A program made the position numbers and the translations under genes. Positions 11,149 through 20,061 of a stretch of 64,000 nucleotides of DNA are shown one piece after another (position 1 is the first letter of the stretch; each line of letters starts with the position of its first letter). Location: assembly GCF_006715865.1 (NCBI RefSeq), contig NZ_VFOA01000001.1, forward strand, positions 3,720,001 to 3,784,000. The letters run 5' to 3'. The notes beneath the pieces were generated by a model. The model had not been told where the DNA came from. It worked only from the letters and a program-made list of their open reading frames with translations, and ran no database searches. The stretch comes from Cellulomonas sp. SLBN-39 (lineage in GTDB: Bacteria > Actinomycetota > Actinomycetes > Actinomycetales > Cellulomonadaceae).

Positions 11149-11170
11149 CGAGATCCCCCGAGGAGCGCCG

Positions 11171-12832
11171 ATGGCGCACACGTCCGCCACCGCACCGCCC
11201 GCCGCCCGTCCCGAGGGCCAGTGGGCCTTCGGGCAGCGCGAGCCGCTGAACCCGAACGAACGCTTCAAGGCCGCCGACGACGGTCTCAACGTCCGGCAGC
11301 GCATCGAGACCGTCTACTCCCGCGAGGGCTTCGCGTCGATCCCGCCCGAGGACCTGCACGGGCGCATGCGCTGGTGGGGCCTGTACACCCAGCGCCGCCC
11401 CGGGATCGACGGCGGCAAGACCGCCACGCTCGAGCCCCACGAGCTCGACGACGAGTACTTCATGCTGCGGGTGCGCTGCGACGGTGGCGCCCTGAGCGCC
11501 GCCCAGCTGCGCACGATCGCCGAGGTCTCGGTGGAGTTCGGCCGCGGCACGGCCGACATCACCGACCGGCAGAACATCCAGCTGCACTGGGTGCGCGTGG
11601 AGGACGTTCCGGAGATCTGGCGGCGCCTGGAGGCCGTCGGGCTGGGCACCCAGGAGGCGTGCGGCGACACCCCGCGCGTCGTGCTCGGCTCCCCCGTGGC
11701 CGGCGTCGCGGCCGACGAGATCGTCGACGGCACGCCGGCGATCGACGAGATCACCCGCCGGTACGTCGGCGACCCGGCGTACTCCAACCTGCCGCGCAAG
11801 TTCAAGACCGCCGTGTCCGGGTCCCCGCACCAGGACGTCGCGCACGAGATCAACGACGTGTCGTTCGTCGGCGTCGTGCACCCCGAGCTCGGGCCCGGCT
11901 TCGACGTGTGGGTCGGTGGCGGCCTGTCGACGAACCCCCGCCTGGCCGTGCGGCTCGGCGCGTTCGCGACCCTCGAGCAGGTGCCCGCCGTGTGGGCGGG
12001 CGTCATCGGGATCTTCCGCGACTACGGCTACCGGCGGCTGCGCACCCGCGCCCGGCTGAAGTTCCTCGTCGCCGACTGGGGCCCCCAGGTGTTCCGCGAC
12101 GTCCTCGAGGGCGAGTACCTCGGCTTCACGCTCGCCGACGGGCCCGCCCCTCCCCCGCCGCCGACGGGACGGCACGACCACGTGGGCGTGCACCCGCAGG
12201 TCGATGGCCGGTTCTACGTCGGCGCCGCACCCACCGTCGGCCGGGTCTCGGGCGAGCTGCTCGGCGCGGTCGCGGACCTCGTCGAGGCCGCCGGCTCGGA
12301 CCGTGTGCGGCTGACCGTCGAGCAGAAGCTCGTGGTGCTGGACGTCCCGGCCGAGCGGGTCGACGACCTCGTCGAGGGCCTGGAGGACCTCGGCCTGGCG
12401 GTGCGCAGCGCGTCGACGTTCCGGCGCGGCACCATGGCGTGCACGGGCATCGAGTTCTGCAAGCTGGCGATCGTCGAGACCAAGGCCCGTGCGACCGCGC
12501 TGGTCGCCGAGCTCGAGGACCGGCTGCCGACGTTCGACGAGCCGCTGACCATCAACGTCAACGGCTGCCCGAACTCGTGCGCCCGCATCCAGGTCGCCGA
12601 CATCGGGCTCAAGGGCGCGCTGGCGGGCGGCGAGGACGGCTTCCAGGTGCACCTCGGCGGCGGGCTCGGCCTGACCAGCGGCCTGGGCAAGACCCTGCGG
12701 GGGCTGCGGGTGCCGGCCGACGAGCTGCCGGACTACGTCGAGCGGGTGACCCGCCGGTTCGACGAGCAGCGCACCGAGGGCGAGCTGTTCGCCGCCTGGG
12801 TGCAGCGCGCCGACGAGGAGGACCTGCGGTGA
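11171..12832 (+). CDS. sirA: ferredoxin-dependent assimilatory sulfite reductase (SirA/NirA type)
   Basis: A 553-residue siroheme/[4Fe-4S] enzyme reducing sulfite to sulfide with ferredoxin electrons. Two ferredoxin-like half domains and two catalytic halves are typical. Cluster ligands are Cys424 and Cys430 (CTGIEFC) and Cys466 and Cys470 (CPNSC). Tyr72 (GLYTQRR) and Cys164 (TQEACGD) are spaced exactly as Tyr69 and Cys161 of M. tuberculosis NirA, which form a covalent side-chain bond marking it as a sulfite rather than nitrite reductase. The start at MAHTSAT has GAGGAG five bases upstream. It heads the sulfate operon behind the Cys leader. Its stop overlaps the next gene by four bases. Confidence 0.95.
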   Translation: MAHTSATAPPAARPEGQWAFGQREPLNPNERFKAADDGLNVRQRIETVYSREGFASIPPEDLHGRMRWWGLYTQRRPGIDGGKTATLEPHELDDEYFMLRVRCDGGALSAAQLRTIAEVSVEFGRGTADITDRQNIQLHWVRVEDVPEIWRRLEAVGLGTQEACGDTPRVVLGSPVAGVAADEIVDGTPAIDEITRRYVGDPAYSNLPRKFKTAVSGSPHQDVAHEINDVSFVGVVHPELGPGFDVWVGGGLSTNPRLAVRLGAFATLEQVPAVWAGVIGIFRDYGYRRLRTRARLKFLVADWGPQVFRDVLEGEYLGFTLADGPAPPPPPTGRHDHVGVHPQVDGRFYVGAAPTVGRVSGELLGAVADLVEAAGSDRVRLTVEQKLVVLDVPAERVDDLVEGLEDLGLAVRSASTFRRGTMACTGIEFCKLAIVETKARATALVAELEDRLPTFDEPLTINVNGCPNSCARIQVADIGLKGALAGGEDGFQVHLGGGLGLTSGLGKTLRGLRVPADELPDYVERVTRRFDEQRTEGELFAAWVQRADEEDLR

Positions 12833-12987
12833 GCGGCGCCGAGCCCGGGTCGCGTGCCGTGCCGTACCACTGCCCGTTCTGCGCGAGCGAGGATCTCGTG
12901 CCGGCCGAGCAGCACGGGCAGTGGGAGTGCCGGACGTGCGCACGGGCGTTCGTGGTGAAGTTCGTCGGGCTGGTGGTCGGACGATGA
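12829..12987 (+). CDS. small zinc-ribbon protein between sirA and cysH
   Basis: A 52-residue protein with two CxxC knuckles: CPFC at the front and CRTC near the end, 17 residues between them, then a hydrophobic tail FVVKFVGLVVGR. This is a classic small zinc ribbon. It is locked into the operon by GTGA overlap with sirA and ATGA overlap with cysH. A protein of this size and motif occurs in the same slot in Streptomyces and other actinobacteria, as I recall, but I know no assigned function. It could be a metal or thiol chaperone, or an assembly factor for the iron-sulfur enzymes on either side. That is inference only. Confidence 0.85.
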   Translation: MSGAEPGSRAVPYHCPFCASEDLVPAEQHGQWECRTCARAFVVKFVGLVVGR

Positions 12988-13691
12988 CCGCGGCCACCGG
13001 GCTGACCCCCGAGGCGCTGCGGGCGCTCGCCGAGCAGGCGGGCCGCGACCTGGAGGGCGCCGACGCCGCCGACGTGCTGCGGTGGGCCGGCGCGACCTTC
13101 GGCCGCGACCTCGTCCTGGCCTCGTCGATGGGCGACGAGGTGCTCGTGCACCTGGCCGCGGCGACCGTGCCCGGCATCGACGTGATCTTCCTCGACACGG
13201 GGTACCACTTCGCCGAGACGCTGGGCACCCGCGACTACTACGCCCAGTTCACGGACGTGCGGCTGCGCACCGTGCTGCCGCTGCGCACGGTCGCCGAGCA
13301 GGACGCCGAGCACGGGCCGCGCCTGCACGAGCGCGACCCGAACCTGTGCTGCGCGCTGCGCAAGGTCGAGCCCCTCGAGCGGGGCCTCGCCCCGTACGCC
13401 GCATGGGTCACCGGGATGCGCCGCGAGGACGCCCCGACCCGCGCCGACATCCCGCTCGTGGGCTGGGACGCCAGGCGGGGCAAGGTCAAGCTCAACCCCC
13501 TCGCGGCGTGGACGCAGGCCGACGTCGACGCCTACGTCGACGCGCACCACGTCGTGCTCAACCCGCTGCGCCAGGCGGGCTACGCGTCGATCGGCTGCGA
13601 GCCGTGCACGCGCCCCGTCGCGGCCGGCGAGGACGCACGGGCCGGACGCTGGTCAGGGACCTCCAAGACGGAATGCGGGCTGCACACATGA
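12984..13691 (+). CDS. cysH: adenylyl-sulfate (APS) reductase CysH
   Basis: A 235-residue thioredoxin-dependent reductase turning activated sulfate into sulfite. The APS-type [4Fe-4S] ligands are visible as the paired CC (DPNLCCALRK) and CxxC (IGCEPCTRPV). The C-terminal catalytic Cys lies in [10 protein letters not shown]. The four cluster cysteines indicate APS rather than PAPS as substrate. That agrees with the operon having ATP sulfurylase (cysD/cysN) but no APS kinase gene or kinase fusion. It is coupled to its neighbours by ATGA overlaps on both sides. Confidence 0.95.
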   Translation: MTAATGLTPEALRALAEQAGRDLEGADAADVLRWAGATFGRDLVLASSMGDEVLVHLAAATVPGIDVIFLDTGYHFAETLGTRDYYAQFTDVRLRTVLPLRTVAEQDAEHGPRLHERDPNLCCALRKVEPLERGLAPYAAWVTGMRREDAPTRADIPLVGWDARRGKVKLNPLAAWTQADVDAYVDAHHVVLNPLRQAGYASIGCEPCTRPVAAGEDARAGRWSGTSKTECGLHT

Positions 13692-14638
13692 CGACCACCA
13701 CCACCGCCACCACGGCCCCCGCGCCGGCGGCCCCGACGGGCCCGTCGCACCTGACCCAGCTCGACGCGCTGGAGTCCGAGGCCGTCCACGTGATGCGCGA
13801 GGTCGCCGGCGAGCTCGAGCGGCCCGTGCTGCTGTTCTCGGGCGGCAAGGACTCGATCGTCATGCTGCACCTGGCCCGCAAGGCGTTCTGGCCCGCACCC
13901 GTGCCGTTCCCCGTCATGCACGTCGACACCGGGCACAACTTCGACGAGGTCATCGCCTACCGCGACGCGACCGTCGCCCGGTACGGCTTGCGGCTGGTCG
14001 TCGCGAGCGTGCAGGACGCCATCGACGACGGCCGGGTCGTCGAGCGGCCCGGCCAGTCGCGCAACCCCCTGCAGACCGTGCCGCTGCTCGACGCGATCAC
14101 CGCGCACCGCTTCGACGCGGTGTTCGGCGGCGGTCGGCGCGACGAGGAGAAGGCCCGCGCGAAGGAGCGGGTGTTCTCGCTGCGCGACGAGTTCGGGCAG
14201 TGGGACCCCCGCCGCCAGCGGCCCGAGCTGTGGGACCTGTACAACGGCCGGCACCGGCCGGGCGAGCACGTGCGCGTGTTCCCCCTGTCCAACTGGACCG
14301 AGCTGGACGTGTGGCGGTACATCGAGCGCGAGGGCATCGAGCTGCCGGAGATCTACTACGCGCACGAGCGGGAGGTCTTCGCCCGGGACGGCATGTGGTT
14401 GACGGCCGGCACGTGGGGCGGCCCGACGCCGGACGAGCCCGTCGAGCGGCGCACCGTGCGCTACCGCACGGTCGGCGACATGAGCTGCACGGGAGCCGTC
14501 GACTCGCACGCCCGGACCGTCGCCGACGTGATCGCCGAGGTGGCCGTGAGCCGGCTGACCGAGCGCGGGGCCACCCGCGCGGACGACCGGGCCTCCGAGG
14601 CCGCCATGGAGGACCGCAAGCGCGAGGGGTACTTCTGA
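13688..14638 (+). CDS. cysD: sulfate adenylyltransferase small subunit CysD
   Basis: A 316-residue catalytic subunit of GTP-driven ATP sulfurylase, making APS from ATP and sulfate. PP-loop [20 protein letters not shown] and [16 protein letters not shown] are the ATP-PPase signatures; [16 protein letters not shown] and [15 protein letters not shown] follow in family order. The first ~20 residues are a low-complexity Thr/Ala/Pro tail, so the true start could be slightly internal, but the ATGA overlap with cysH supports this ATG. Its TGA shares one base with the cysN start. Confidence 0.96.
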   Translation: MTTTTTATTAPAPAAPTGPSHLTQLDALESEAVHVMREVAGELERPVLLFSGGKDSIVMLHLARKAFWPAPVPFPVMHVDTGHNFDEVIAYRDATVARYGLRLVVASVQDAIDDGRVVERPGQSRNPLQTVPLLDAITAHRFDAVFGGGRRDEEKARAKERVFSLRDEFGQWDPRRQRPELWDLYNGRHRPGEHVRVFPLSNWTELDVWRYIEREGIELPEIYYAHEREVFARDGMWLTAGTWGGPTPDEPVERRTVRYRTVGDMSCTGAVDSHARTVADVIAEVAVSRLTERGATRADDRASEAAMEDRKREGYF

Positions 14639-16062
14639 TGAGCACGACCACGGACCGCAGCGCGGCCCCGACGACCGCGGACCACGCGCAGCGGGACCTG
14701 CTGCGCCTGGCCACGGCCGGCTCCGTCGACGACGGCAAGAGCACCCTCATCGGTCGGCTCCTGTACGACACGAAGTCGGTGCTGGCCGACCAGCTCGCGG
14801 CCGTCGAGCGCGCGACGCTGGCGCGCGGCGGCGACCAGGTCGACCTCGCGCTGCTGACGGACGGCCTGCGGGCCGAGCGCGAGCAGGGCATCACCATCGA
14901 CGTCGCGTACCGGTACTTCTCGACGGCGCGGCGCGCGTTCGTGCTGGCCGACACGCCCGGGCACGTGCAGTACACGCGCAACATGGTCACGGGCGCCTCG
15001 ACGGCGGAGCTGGCGATCGTGCTCGTCGACGCCCGCAAGGGCGTCCTGGAGCAGACCCGTCGGCACGCGGCCCTCACGGCGCTGCTCGGCGTGCCGCACG
15101 TGGTGCTCGCGGTCAACAAGATGGACCTCGTCGGGTTCGACGCCGCGACGTTCCGCACCATCGCGGCCGAGTTCGCCGACTACGCGCGCGTCGTGGGCCT
15201 GCCCGACGTCGCGGCGGTGCCCGTGAGCGCGCTCGACGGCGACAACGTCGTCGACAGGTCCGCGCGCACGCCCTGGTACGACGGACCGACGCTGCTCGAG
15301 CTGCTCGAGCAGGTGCCGGTGCGCCGCGACGCGACGACGGAACCCCTGCGGCTGCCCGTGCAGTACGTCATCCGGCCCCGCACGCCCGAGCACCCGGACT
15401 ACCGCGGGTACGCCGGCAAGGTCGCGTCGGGCGTCGTGCGCGTCGGCGACGACGTGCGGGTGCTGCCGTCGGGCCGCACCAGCCGGGTCGTCGGCATCGA
15501 CACGTTCGACGGGCCGCTCGACGTCGCGGACGCACCGCGCTCGGTGACCGTGCGCCTCGCCGACGACGTCGACGTGGCCCGCGGCGACGTGCTGGTGCCC
15601 GCCGACGAGGAGGTGCGCGTCGGCCAGGACCTCGTCGGCACGGTCTGCTGGCTCACCGAACGCCGCTCGGTGCTCGGCCAGCGGGTGCTCGTGCGCGTGG
15701 GCACCCGCACCGTGCGGGGCCTGCTGCGCGAGGTCGACGCCCGCCTCGACGTCGACACCCTCACGGTCGAGGTGTGGGACCCCGTCGACACGGTCCGCAC
15801 GCTCGACGCCGTCGACACCGACGACGCCGCACCGCGCGCGCTGGGCCTCAACGCGATCGGCCGCGTGCACGTGCGCCTCGCCGAGCCGGTCCCGCTCGAC
15901 GACTACGCCACCCACCGGCGCACGGGCGGGTTCCTGCTCGTCGACCCGTCCGACGGCAGCACCCTCGCCGCCGGGATGACGGGACCGACACTGCTCGACC
16001 GGCTCGCCCCCGTGCCCGCGGACGGCCGGGACGACGACTGGCTCGCGGGGGCGGGGATATGA
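14638..16062 (+). CDS. cysN: sulfate adenylyltransferase GTPase subunit CysN
   Basis: A 474-residue elongation-factor-like GTPase that drives APS synthesis by CysD. G motifs: [10 protein letters not shown] (G1), [12 protein letters not shown] (G3) and VNKMD (G4), then two beta-barrel domains (about 240-470). It ends without the CysC APS-kinase domain found in some NodQ/CysNC fusions. This supports direct use of APS by CysH. The ATG shares its first base with the cysD stop (TGATG), and the stop overlaps the next gene (ATGA). Confidence 0.95.
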   Translation: MSTTTDRSAAPTTADHAQRDLLRLATAGSVDDGKSTLIGRLLYDTKSVLADQLAAVERATLARGGDQVDLALLTDGLRAEREQGITIDVAYRYFSTARRAFVLADTPGHVQYTRNMVTGASTAELAIVLVDARKGVLEQTRRHAALTALLGVPHVVLAVNKMDLVGFDAATFRTIAAEFADYARVVGLPDVAAVPVSALDGDNVVDRSARTPWYDGPTLLELLEQVPVRRDATTEPLRLPVQYVIRPRTPEHPDYRGYAGKVASGVVRVGDDVRVLPSGRTSRVVGIDTFDGPLDVADAPRSVTVRLADDVDVARGDVLVPADEEVRVGQDLVGTVCWLTERRSVLGQRVLVRVGTRTVRGLLREVDARLDVDTLTVEVWDPVDTVRTLDAVDTDDAAPRALGLNAIGRVHVRLAEPVPLDDYATHRRTGGFLLVDPSDGSTLAAGMTGPTLLDRLAPVPADGRDDDWLAGAGI

Positions 16063-17291
16063 CCGCCCGCCACGCGCTGCTCCTGGACCTCACGGGCCGC
16101 CGGGTCGTCGTCGTCGGCGGCGGCCCCGTCGCCGCCCGGCGCGTCGCCCGTCTGCTCGAGGACGGTGCCGACGTGCACGTCGTCGCCCCGGCCCTGTGCG
16201 AGGACCTCGCCGATCTCGCCGCCGCGGGCGCCCTGACCTGGGTGCCGCGCGACCACCGCACCGGGGACCTCGCCGGCGCGTGGCTCGTGCACACCGCGAC
16301 CGGCGACCGACGCACCGACGACGCCGTCGCCGCCGAGGCCGAGGCCACCCGCACGTGGTGCGTGCGCGCCGACGACGCCCAGGCGTCCACCGCGTGGACC
16401 CCCGCGGTGGCCCGGGCCGGCGACGTGACCGTGGCCGTCGGCGCCGGCGGCGACCCCCGCCGGGCGGCAGCCCTGCGCTCGGCCCTGCAGGTGCAGCTCG
16501 ACAGCGGCGCCCTGCCCCTGCGCCGCCGGCGCCCGCACGCCGGCCACGTCACCCTCGTCGGCGGCGGCCCCGGCGACCCGGGCCTGATCACGACGCGCGG
16601 CCGCCGCGCGCTGGCCGAGGCCGACGTCGTCGTCGTCGACCGCCTGGCCCCCCGCGCCCTGCTCGACGAGCTGGAGCCGGACGTCGAGGTCGTCGAGGCC
16701 GGCAAGGCCCCCCACGCGCACACCCTCACGCAGACCGAGATCAACGCGCTGCTGGTGGACCGGGCCCGCGCAGGCCACCACGTCGTTCGCCTCAAGGGCG
16801 GCGACCCGTTCGTGCTCGGCCGCGGCGGCGAGGAGATCGCCGCGTGCCGCGAGGCCGGCGTCCCCGTGACCGTCGTCCCCGGCGTGACCAGCGCGATCGC
16901 CGTCCCCGGTGCCGCGGGCGTGCCCGTCACGCACCGCGACGTCGCCCGCCAGGTCACCGTCGTGTCCGCCCACGACGCCGAGACCGACTGGGAGACCCTC
17001 GCCCGCCTGCGCGGCACGCTCGTGCTGCTCATGGGCGTCGCCCGCCTCGGCGAGCACATGGCCCGCCTCGCCGGTCACGGCCTCGACCCCGCCACGCCCG
17101 TCGCCGTCGTCGAGGACGGCACCCTGCCCACCCAGCGGACCACCCTGGGCACCGTCGCCGACATCGCCGCCCGCGCCCACGAGGTCGGCGTCCGCAACCC
17201 CGCGGTCGTCGTCGTCGGCCACGTCGCCGCCCTCGCCCCCGTCCTCGGCGACACCGCCACCCGTCCGCCGGGGCCCGCGGTCACGACCTGA
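16059..17291 (+). CDS. cysG: siroheme synthase fusion: precorrin-2 dehydrogenase/ferrochelatase plus uroporphyrinogen-III methyltransferase
   Basis: A 410-residue two-domain protein. Residues ~1-150 form the NAD-dependent precorrin-2 dehydrogenase/sirohydrochlorin ferrochelatase part, with the Rossmann motif [13 protein letters not shown]. Residues ~160-400 form the SAM-dependent uroporphyrinogen-III C-methyltransferase: [39 protein letters not shown] and [16 protein letters not shown]. The domain order is that of E. coli CysG, but the protein is somewhat shorter. It supplies siroheme to the sulfite reductase at the head of the same operon. The final codons overlap the convergent membrane-protein gene by 11 bases. 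Confidence 0.93.
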   Translation: MTARHALLLDLTGRRVVVVGGGPVAARRVARLLEDGADVHVVAPALCEDLADLAAAGALTWVPRDHRTGDLAGAWLVHTATGDRRTDDAVAAEAEATRTWCVRADDAQASTAWTPAVARAGDVTVAVGAGGDPRRAAALRSALQVQLDSGALPLRRRRPHAGHVTLVGGGPGDPGLITTRGRRALAEADVVVVDRLAPRALLDELEPDVEVVEAGKAPHAHTLTQTEINALLVDRARAGHHVVRLKGGDPFVLGRGGEEIAACREAGVPVTVVPGVTSAIAVPGAAGVPVTHRDVARQVTVVSAHDAETDWETLARLRGTLVLLMGVARLGEHMARLAGHGLDPATPVAVVEDGTLPTQRTTLGTVADIAARAHEVGVRNPAVVVVGHVAALAPVLGDTATRPPGPAVTT

Positions 17292-17580
17292 CGGCACCGA
17301 CGAGCATGATCGCCGCAGCCGCGACGAGCACGACCATCCAGGCGTAGAAGAGCCCCCGGGCGGCGGGCCAGCGCTTGAGGGCGGGGTCCAGCGCGGCCAG
17401 CGCGGCGGCGAGGACCACGTACTTCGCGAGGAACCAGAACCCGCCGAGGCGGTCCAGCGCGAAGGCGACGGGCAGCGCCGCCACGGCGAGGACCAGACCG
17501 GTCCCGGCGAGCACACCGGACCGGGCGCTCGCACGCTCCCGCGACGCCGTCGCGCTCTCGTCCACCTGGACCTGCTCCAT
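17281..17580 (-). CDS. small three-helix membrane protein
   Basis: A 99-residue protein with a hydrophilic N-terminus (about 1-20) and three likely membrane helices (about 22-42, 47-66 and 76-96). A good ribosome site, GGGAGGG, lies before the ATG. I recognise no family motif. It converges with and slightly overlaps the sulfate operon's last gene. Coding potential looks real from the hydrophobic periodicity and the ribosome site, but the function is unknown. Confidence 0.65.
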   Translation of the reverse strand: MEQVQVDESATASRERASARSGVLAGTGLVLAVAALPVAFALDRLGGFWFLAKYVVLAAALAALDPALKRWPAARGLFYAWMVVLVAAAAIMLVGAVRS

Positions 17581-17937
17581 CGGGTGCCCTCCCGGCCGCT
17601 CGTCAGAGACGTCGAGGCCGTACGGCGCCCCTGCGGCTGCGCGAGGTGGCGGGTCGGCCGTCGACGGGGGAGCAACCTACCGAAGCCCTGATCGTGACGG
17701 CCGCCGTTGACAGGTGCCCCCGCAGGCGCTCCGACGGGCGTGAGGTCCCGGTCGAAGTTCGGGAGCCCGGATCCGTGGAGCAGGGGCGTCCAGCCGGGCA
17801 CGTTGCGGGCCCGGTGCGGAGTGGATTCGTCCCACGACGTCCGCAGGTCGCATCTGGTCGCACCCACCAGGGCGTTCGTACGGTCGACGGGCGGCACCGG
17901 GACCAGCCCGGCCGCGACGACGCTCGGAGGCCACGGC
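17581..17937. other. 357-bp intergenic region upstream of mntP
   Basis: No convincing gene. A consensus -35 TTGACA occurs at 17707-17712, but the bases 17 further on make a poor -10. GGGGGAGC near 17667 and GTGCCCCC near 17713 can pair. mntP genes in many bacteria have a manganese riboswitch (yybP-ykoY) in this position, but I cannot match its conserved loops here. The region probably holds the mntP promoter and a long, perhaps structured, leader. Confidence 0.35.
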
Positions 17938-18609
17938 GTGACCCTGCTCGACCTGCTCGCGATCGCTCTCGGCGTCTCGATGGACGCGGTCGCCGTGGCG
18001 CTCGCCCAGGGCATGCGCATGCGACGGCCCCGGGTGCGCGACGCCCTGCTGGTCGCCGGGCTCTTCGGGACCTTCCAGGGGCTCATGCCGCTGCTCGGGT
18101 GGGCGCTGTCGGCACGGTTCGCGCAGGCCGCGAGCGCGTTCGCGCCGTGGGTCGCGTTCGGGCTCCTGCTGGCGGTGGGCGCGCACATGGTGCACGAGGC
18201 CCGCGAGCAGGCTGCGGACGGCACGGCGGACGACGTGCGCAGCGGTGCCGCGGACGGGCCCGACGGCGGTCCCGTCGACGGTCCCACGGGCGCCCACGCC
18301 GCGGGCGGCGGCCTGGCGCTCGCCGCAGCACCGGTCGCACCCGTGCGGCCCGCGGTCCGGACGCTGCTCGTGCTCGCGGTGGCGACCTCGATCGACGCGC
18401 TCGCCGTGGGTGTGGGGCTCGGGCTCATGGAGGCGCCGGTCGCCGCGGCGACGGGACTGATGGCCGGCGTGACGGCGGTCCTCTCCGCGGGCGCAGTGCT
18501 GGCCGGGGCACGGCTCGGGGCCCGGCTGGGCCGGTGGGCGACGCTCGCGGGCGGGCTGGTGCTCATCCTCATCGGGGCGCGCATCCTGCTGGTGCACCTG
18601 CTGGGATGA
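17938..18609 (+). CDS. mntP: manganese efflux pump MntP
   Basis: A 223-residue inner-membrane Mn(II) exporter with about six membrane helices in two repeats. Signature acidic residues are IALGVSMDAVAVALAQGM in the first helix and VATSIDALAVGVGLGL in the fourth. A non-conserved hydrophilic loop (about 90-135, Asp/Gly/Ala-rich) separates the halves and is longer than in E. coli MntP. The GTG start at VTLLDLLAIA is chosen because family similarity begins there; CGGAGG lies eight bases upstream. It protects against manganese excess. Confidence 0.92.
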   Translation: MTLLDLLAIALGVSMDAVAVALAQGMRMRRPRVRDALLVAGLFGTFQGLMPLLGWALSARFAQAASAFAPWVAFGLLLAVGAHMVHEAREQAADGTADDVRSGAADGPDGGPVDGPTGAHAAGGGLALAAAPVAPVRPAVRTLLVLAVATSIDALAVGVGLGLMEAPVAAATGLMAGVTAVLSAGAVLAGARLGARLGRWATLAGGLVLILIGARILLVHLLG

Positions 18610-18620
18610 GCGGCCGTCGC

Positions 18621-18626
18621 TAGCCT
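18621..18626 (+). promoter_or_regulatory. -10 element, leaderless start
   Basis: TAGCCT followed by exactly six bases and the GTG of the RibD-like gene. Transcription would begin at or next to the start codon. No ribosome site is present, in keeping with a leaderless mRNA. Confidence 0.5.
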
Positions 18627-18632
18627 GGGCCG

Positions 18633-19430
18633 GTGCCCGGACCTGCGCTCGACCAGCTGATCCCCGCCGGACGGACCGCGGCCCTGGCGCCCGCGCCGGA
18701 CGAGCCGGACCTCGTGGCGCTGCTGCGGCGTCCCCGCGCGCGACTCGTGCGGGCGAACATGGTCGCCAGCGTCGACGGCGCCGCGCACGGCCCCGACGAC
18801 CGCTCGGGCTCGCTGGGCAGCCCGGCGGACGCGCGGGTGTTCGCGGTGCTGCGGGCCCTGGCGGACGTCGTGCTCGTCGGTGCCGGGACGGTGCGGGCCG
18901 AGGGGTACCGGGAGCTGCCCGTGGCGGCAGGGCTGCGGGACGTGCGGCGCGGGCTCGGGCTCGCGCCCGGGATCGTGCTCGCGGTCGTGACGCGGTCGGG
19001 GCGGGTGCCCGAGGAGGTGCTGACGGGGCCGGCCGACGTGCTCGTCGTGACGGGTGACGGCGGGGTGCGCGAGGCGACGGCGACGGCCGGCGCCGACCGG
19101 GTCCTGCACGTGCCGTCGGGCGAGCACGACGGGCCCGACCTGGGCGGTGCGGTGGACGCGCTGGTCGCGCGCGGGCTGCCGCACGTGCTGGCGGAGGGCG
19201 GGCCGCGCCTGCTGGGCGACCTGCTGGGCGCCGGGCTCGTCGACGAGCTGTGCCTGACCACGAGCCCCGTCGTCGTGGGCGGGTCCGCGCCCCGGGTCGT
19301 CGCGGACGGTGCGTGGCTCGTGCCGGGCCCCGCCGCGCGCCTCGCGCACCTGCTGCACGCCCCCGACGGGACGCTGCTCGCGTGCTGGGACCTCGGCGGG
19401 CACCCGTCGGCCGGTCGCACGGCGGGCTGA
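18633..19430 (+). CDS. RibD C-terminal/dihydrofolate-reductase-family pyrimidine reductase
   Basis: A 265-residue stand-alone reductase domain like the C-terminal half of RibD. The NADPH and substrate regions are visible: NMVASVDGAAHG, SPADARVFAVLRALADVVLVGAGTVRAEGY and LAEGGPRLLGDLL. It lacks the N-terminal zinc deaminase domain. It could reduce the ribosylaminopyrimidine intermediate of riboflavin synthesis, or be one of the many paralogues of unknown substrate. No riboflavin genes are adjacent, so I leave the gene unnamed. The leaderless GTG start is supported by TAGCCT six bases upstream. Confidence 0.85.
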   Translation: MPGPALDQLIPAGRTAALAPAPDEPDLVALLRRPRARLVRANMVASVDGAAHGPDDRSGSLGSPADARVFAVLRALADVVLVGAGTVRAEGYRELPVAAGLRDVRRGLGLAPGIVLAVVTRSGRVPEEVLTGPADVLVVTGDGGVREATATAGADRVLHVPSGEHDGPDLGGAVDALVARGLPHVLAEGGPRLLGDLLGAGLVDELCLTTSPVVVGGSAPRVVADGAWLVPGPAARLAHLLHAPDGTLLACWDLGGHPSAGRTAG

Positions 19431-19456
19431 CCTGCGCAGCGGGGCGCGACCCGCCG

Positions 19457-19462
19457 TAGGCT
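19457..19462 (+). promoter_or_regulatory. -10 element, leaderless start
   Basis: TAGGCT six bases before the GTG of the next gene; same geometry as the element at 18621. Confidence 0.5.
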
Positions 19463-19468
19463 CGTCGC

Positions 19469-19954
19469 GTGACCGACACCATCCTCGTCCTCACCGAGGA
19501 CACCCTCGCGGGCAGCGACGTCCAGCACATCCTCGACCTGCACGCCGGCGAGGACCTCGCCTACCGCGTGCTCGTCCCGGCCGACACCGACCGCCCACTC
19601 GTCCCCTGGATCGTCGACGCGCTGAGCATGGGCGAGCTGCGCGAGGCGTGGGAGCGCGCGACCGGTGGCGAGCCGTCCCGCGCGCAGGCCCGTGCCACCG
19701 CCCAGGAGCAGATCGACTCCAGCGTCGCGGCCTTCACCGCCGCCGGGCGCCCGGCGACCGGCCAGATCACCGACGACGACCCGCTGCCCGCGCTGCGCAC
19801 CGCGGTCGCGGCCGGCGACGTGCGCGAGGTCGTCGTGGTGACGTACCCGCACATGGTCGAGGACACGTTCCACACCGACTGGGCGTCGCGGGCCCGTGAC
19901 CAGCTCCAGGTGCCGGTGCTGCACCTGTACAGCGGCACCAGCGAGCTCGGCTGA
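19469..19954 (+). CDS. conserved hypothetical protein, universal-stress-like fold
   Basis: A 161-residue acidic cytoplasmic protein starting MTDTILVLTEDTLAGSDVQHIL and ending near VPVLHLYSG. Alternating hydrophobic strands (ILVLT, YRVLVPAD, EVVVVTYP, VPVLHLYS) with helices between them suggest an alpha/beta fold similar to universal stress proteins. The usual ATP-binding GxxG pattern is not evident. It has no operon partner: a leaderless promoter stands in front and a strong hairpin behind. Function unknown. Confidence 0.75.
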   Translation: MTDTILVLTEDTLAGSDVQHILDLHAGEDLAYRVLVPADTDRPLVPWIVDALSMGELREAWERATGGEPSRAQARATAQEQIDSSVAAFTAAGRPATGQITDDDPLPALRTAVAAGDVREVVVVTYPHMVEDTFHTDWASRARDQLQVPVLHLYSGTSELG

Positions 19955-19994
19955 CGCACCCCCGACGTTCCCGCCCGACGCGAGGCGGACGACG

Positions 19995-20026
19995 CGAGGC
20001 CGGACCCCGTCCGGGGTCCGGCCTCG
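19995..20026. terminator. strong bidirectional terminator hairpin
   Basis: A 14-bp perfect stem (CGAGGCCGGACCCC with its complement) around a GTCC loop, between two convergent genes. It lies 40 bases after one stop codon and 36 bases before the other. There is no T run, normal for this GC content. Confidence 0.7.
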
Positions 20027-20061
20027 TCGCGTACGGACCCGTCGCGCCGGGGTCCCGTCCG

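Noticed and set aside
10863..11249. A 128-codon frame overlapping the Cys leader region
   Set aside because: Pro/Arg/Ser-rich with no ribosome site or domain; the leader peptide and attenuator explain the region better.
17700..17937. yybP-ykoY manganese riboswitch before mntP
   Set aside because: I could not match the conserved loop sequences; retained only as a question, not as a feature call.
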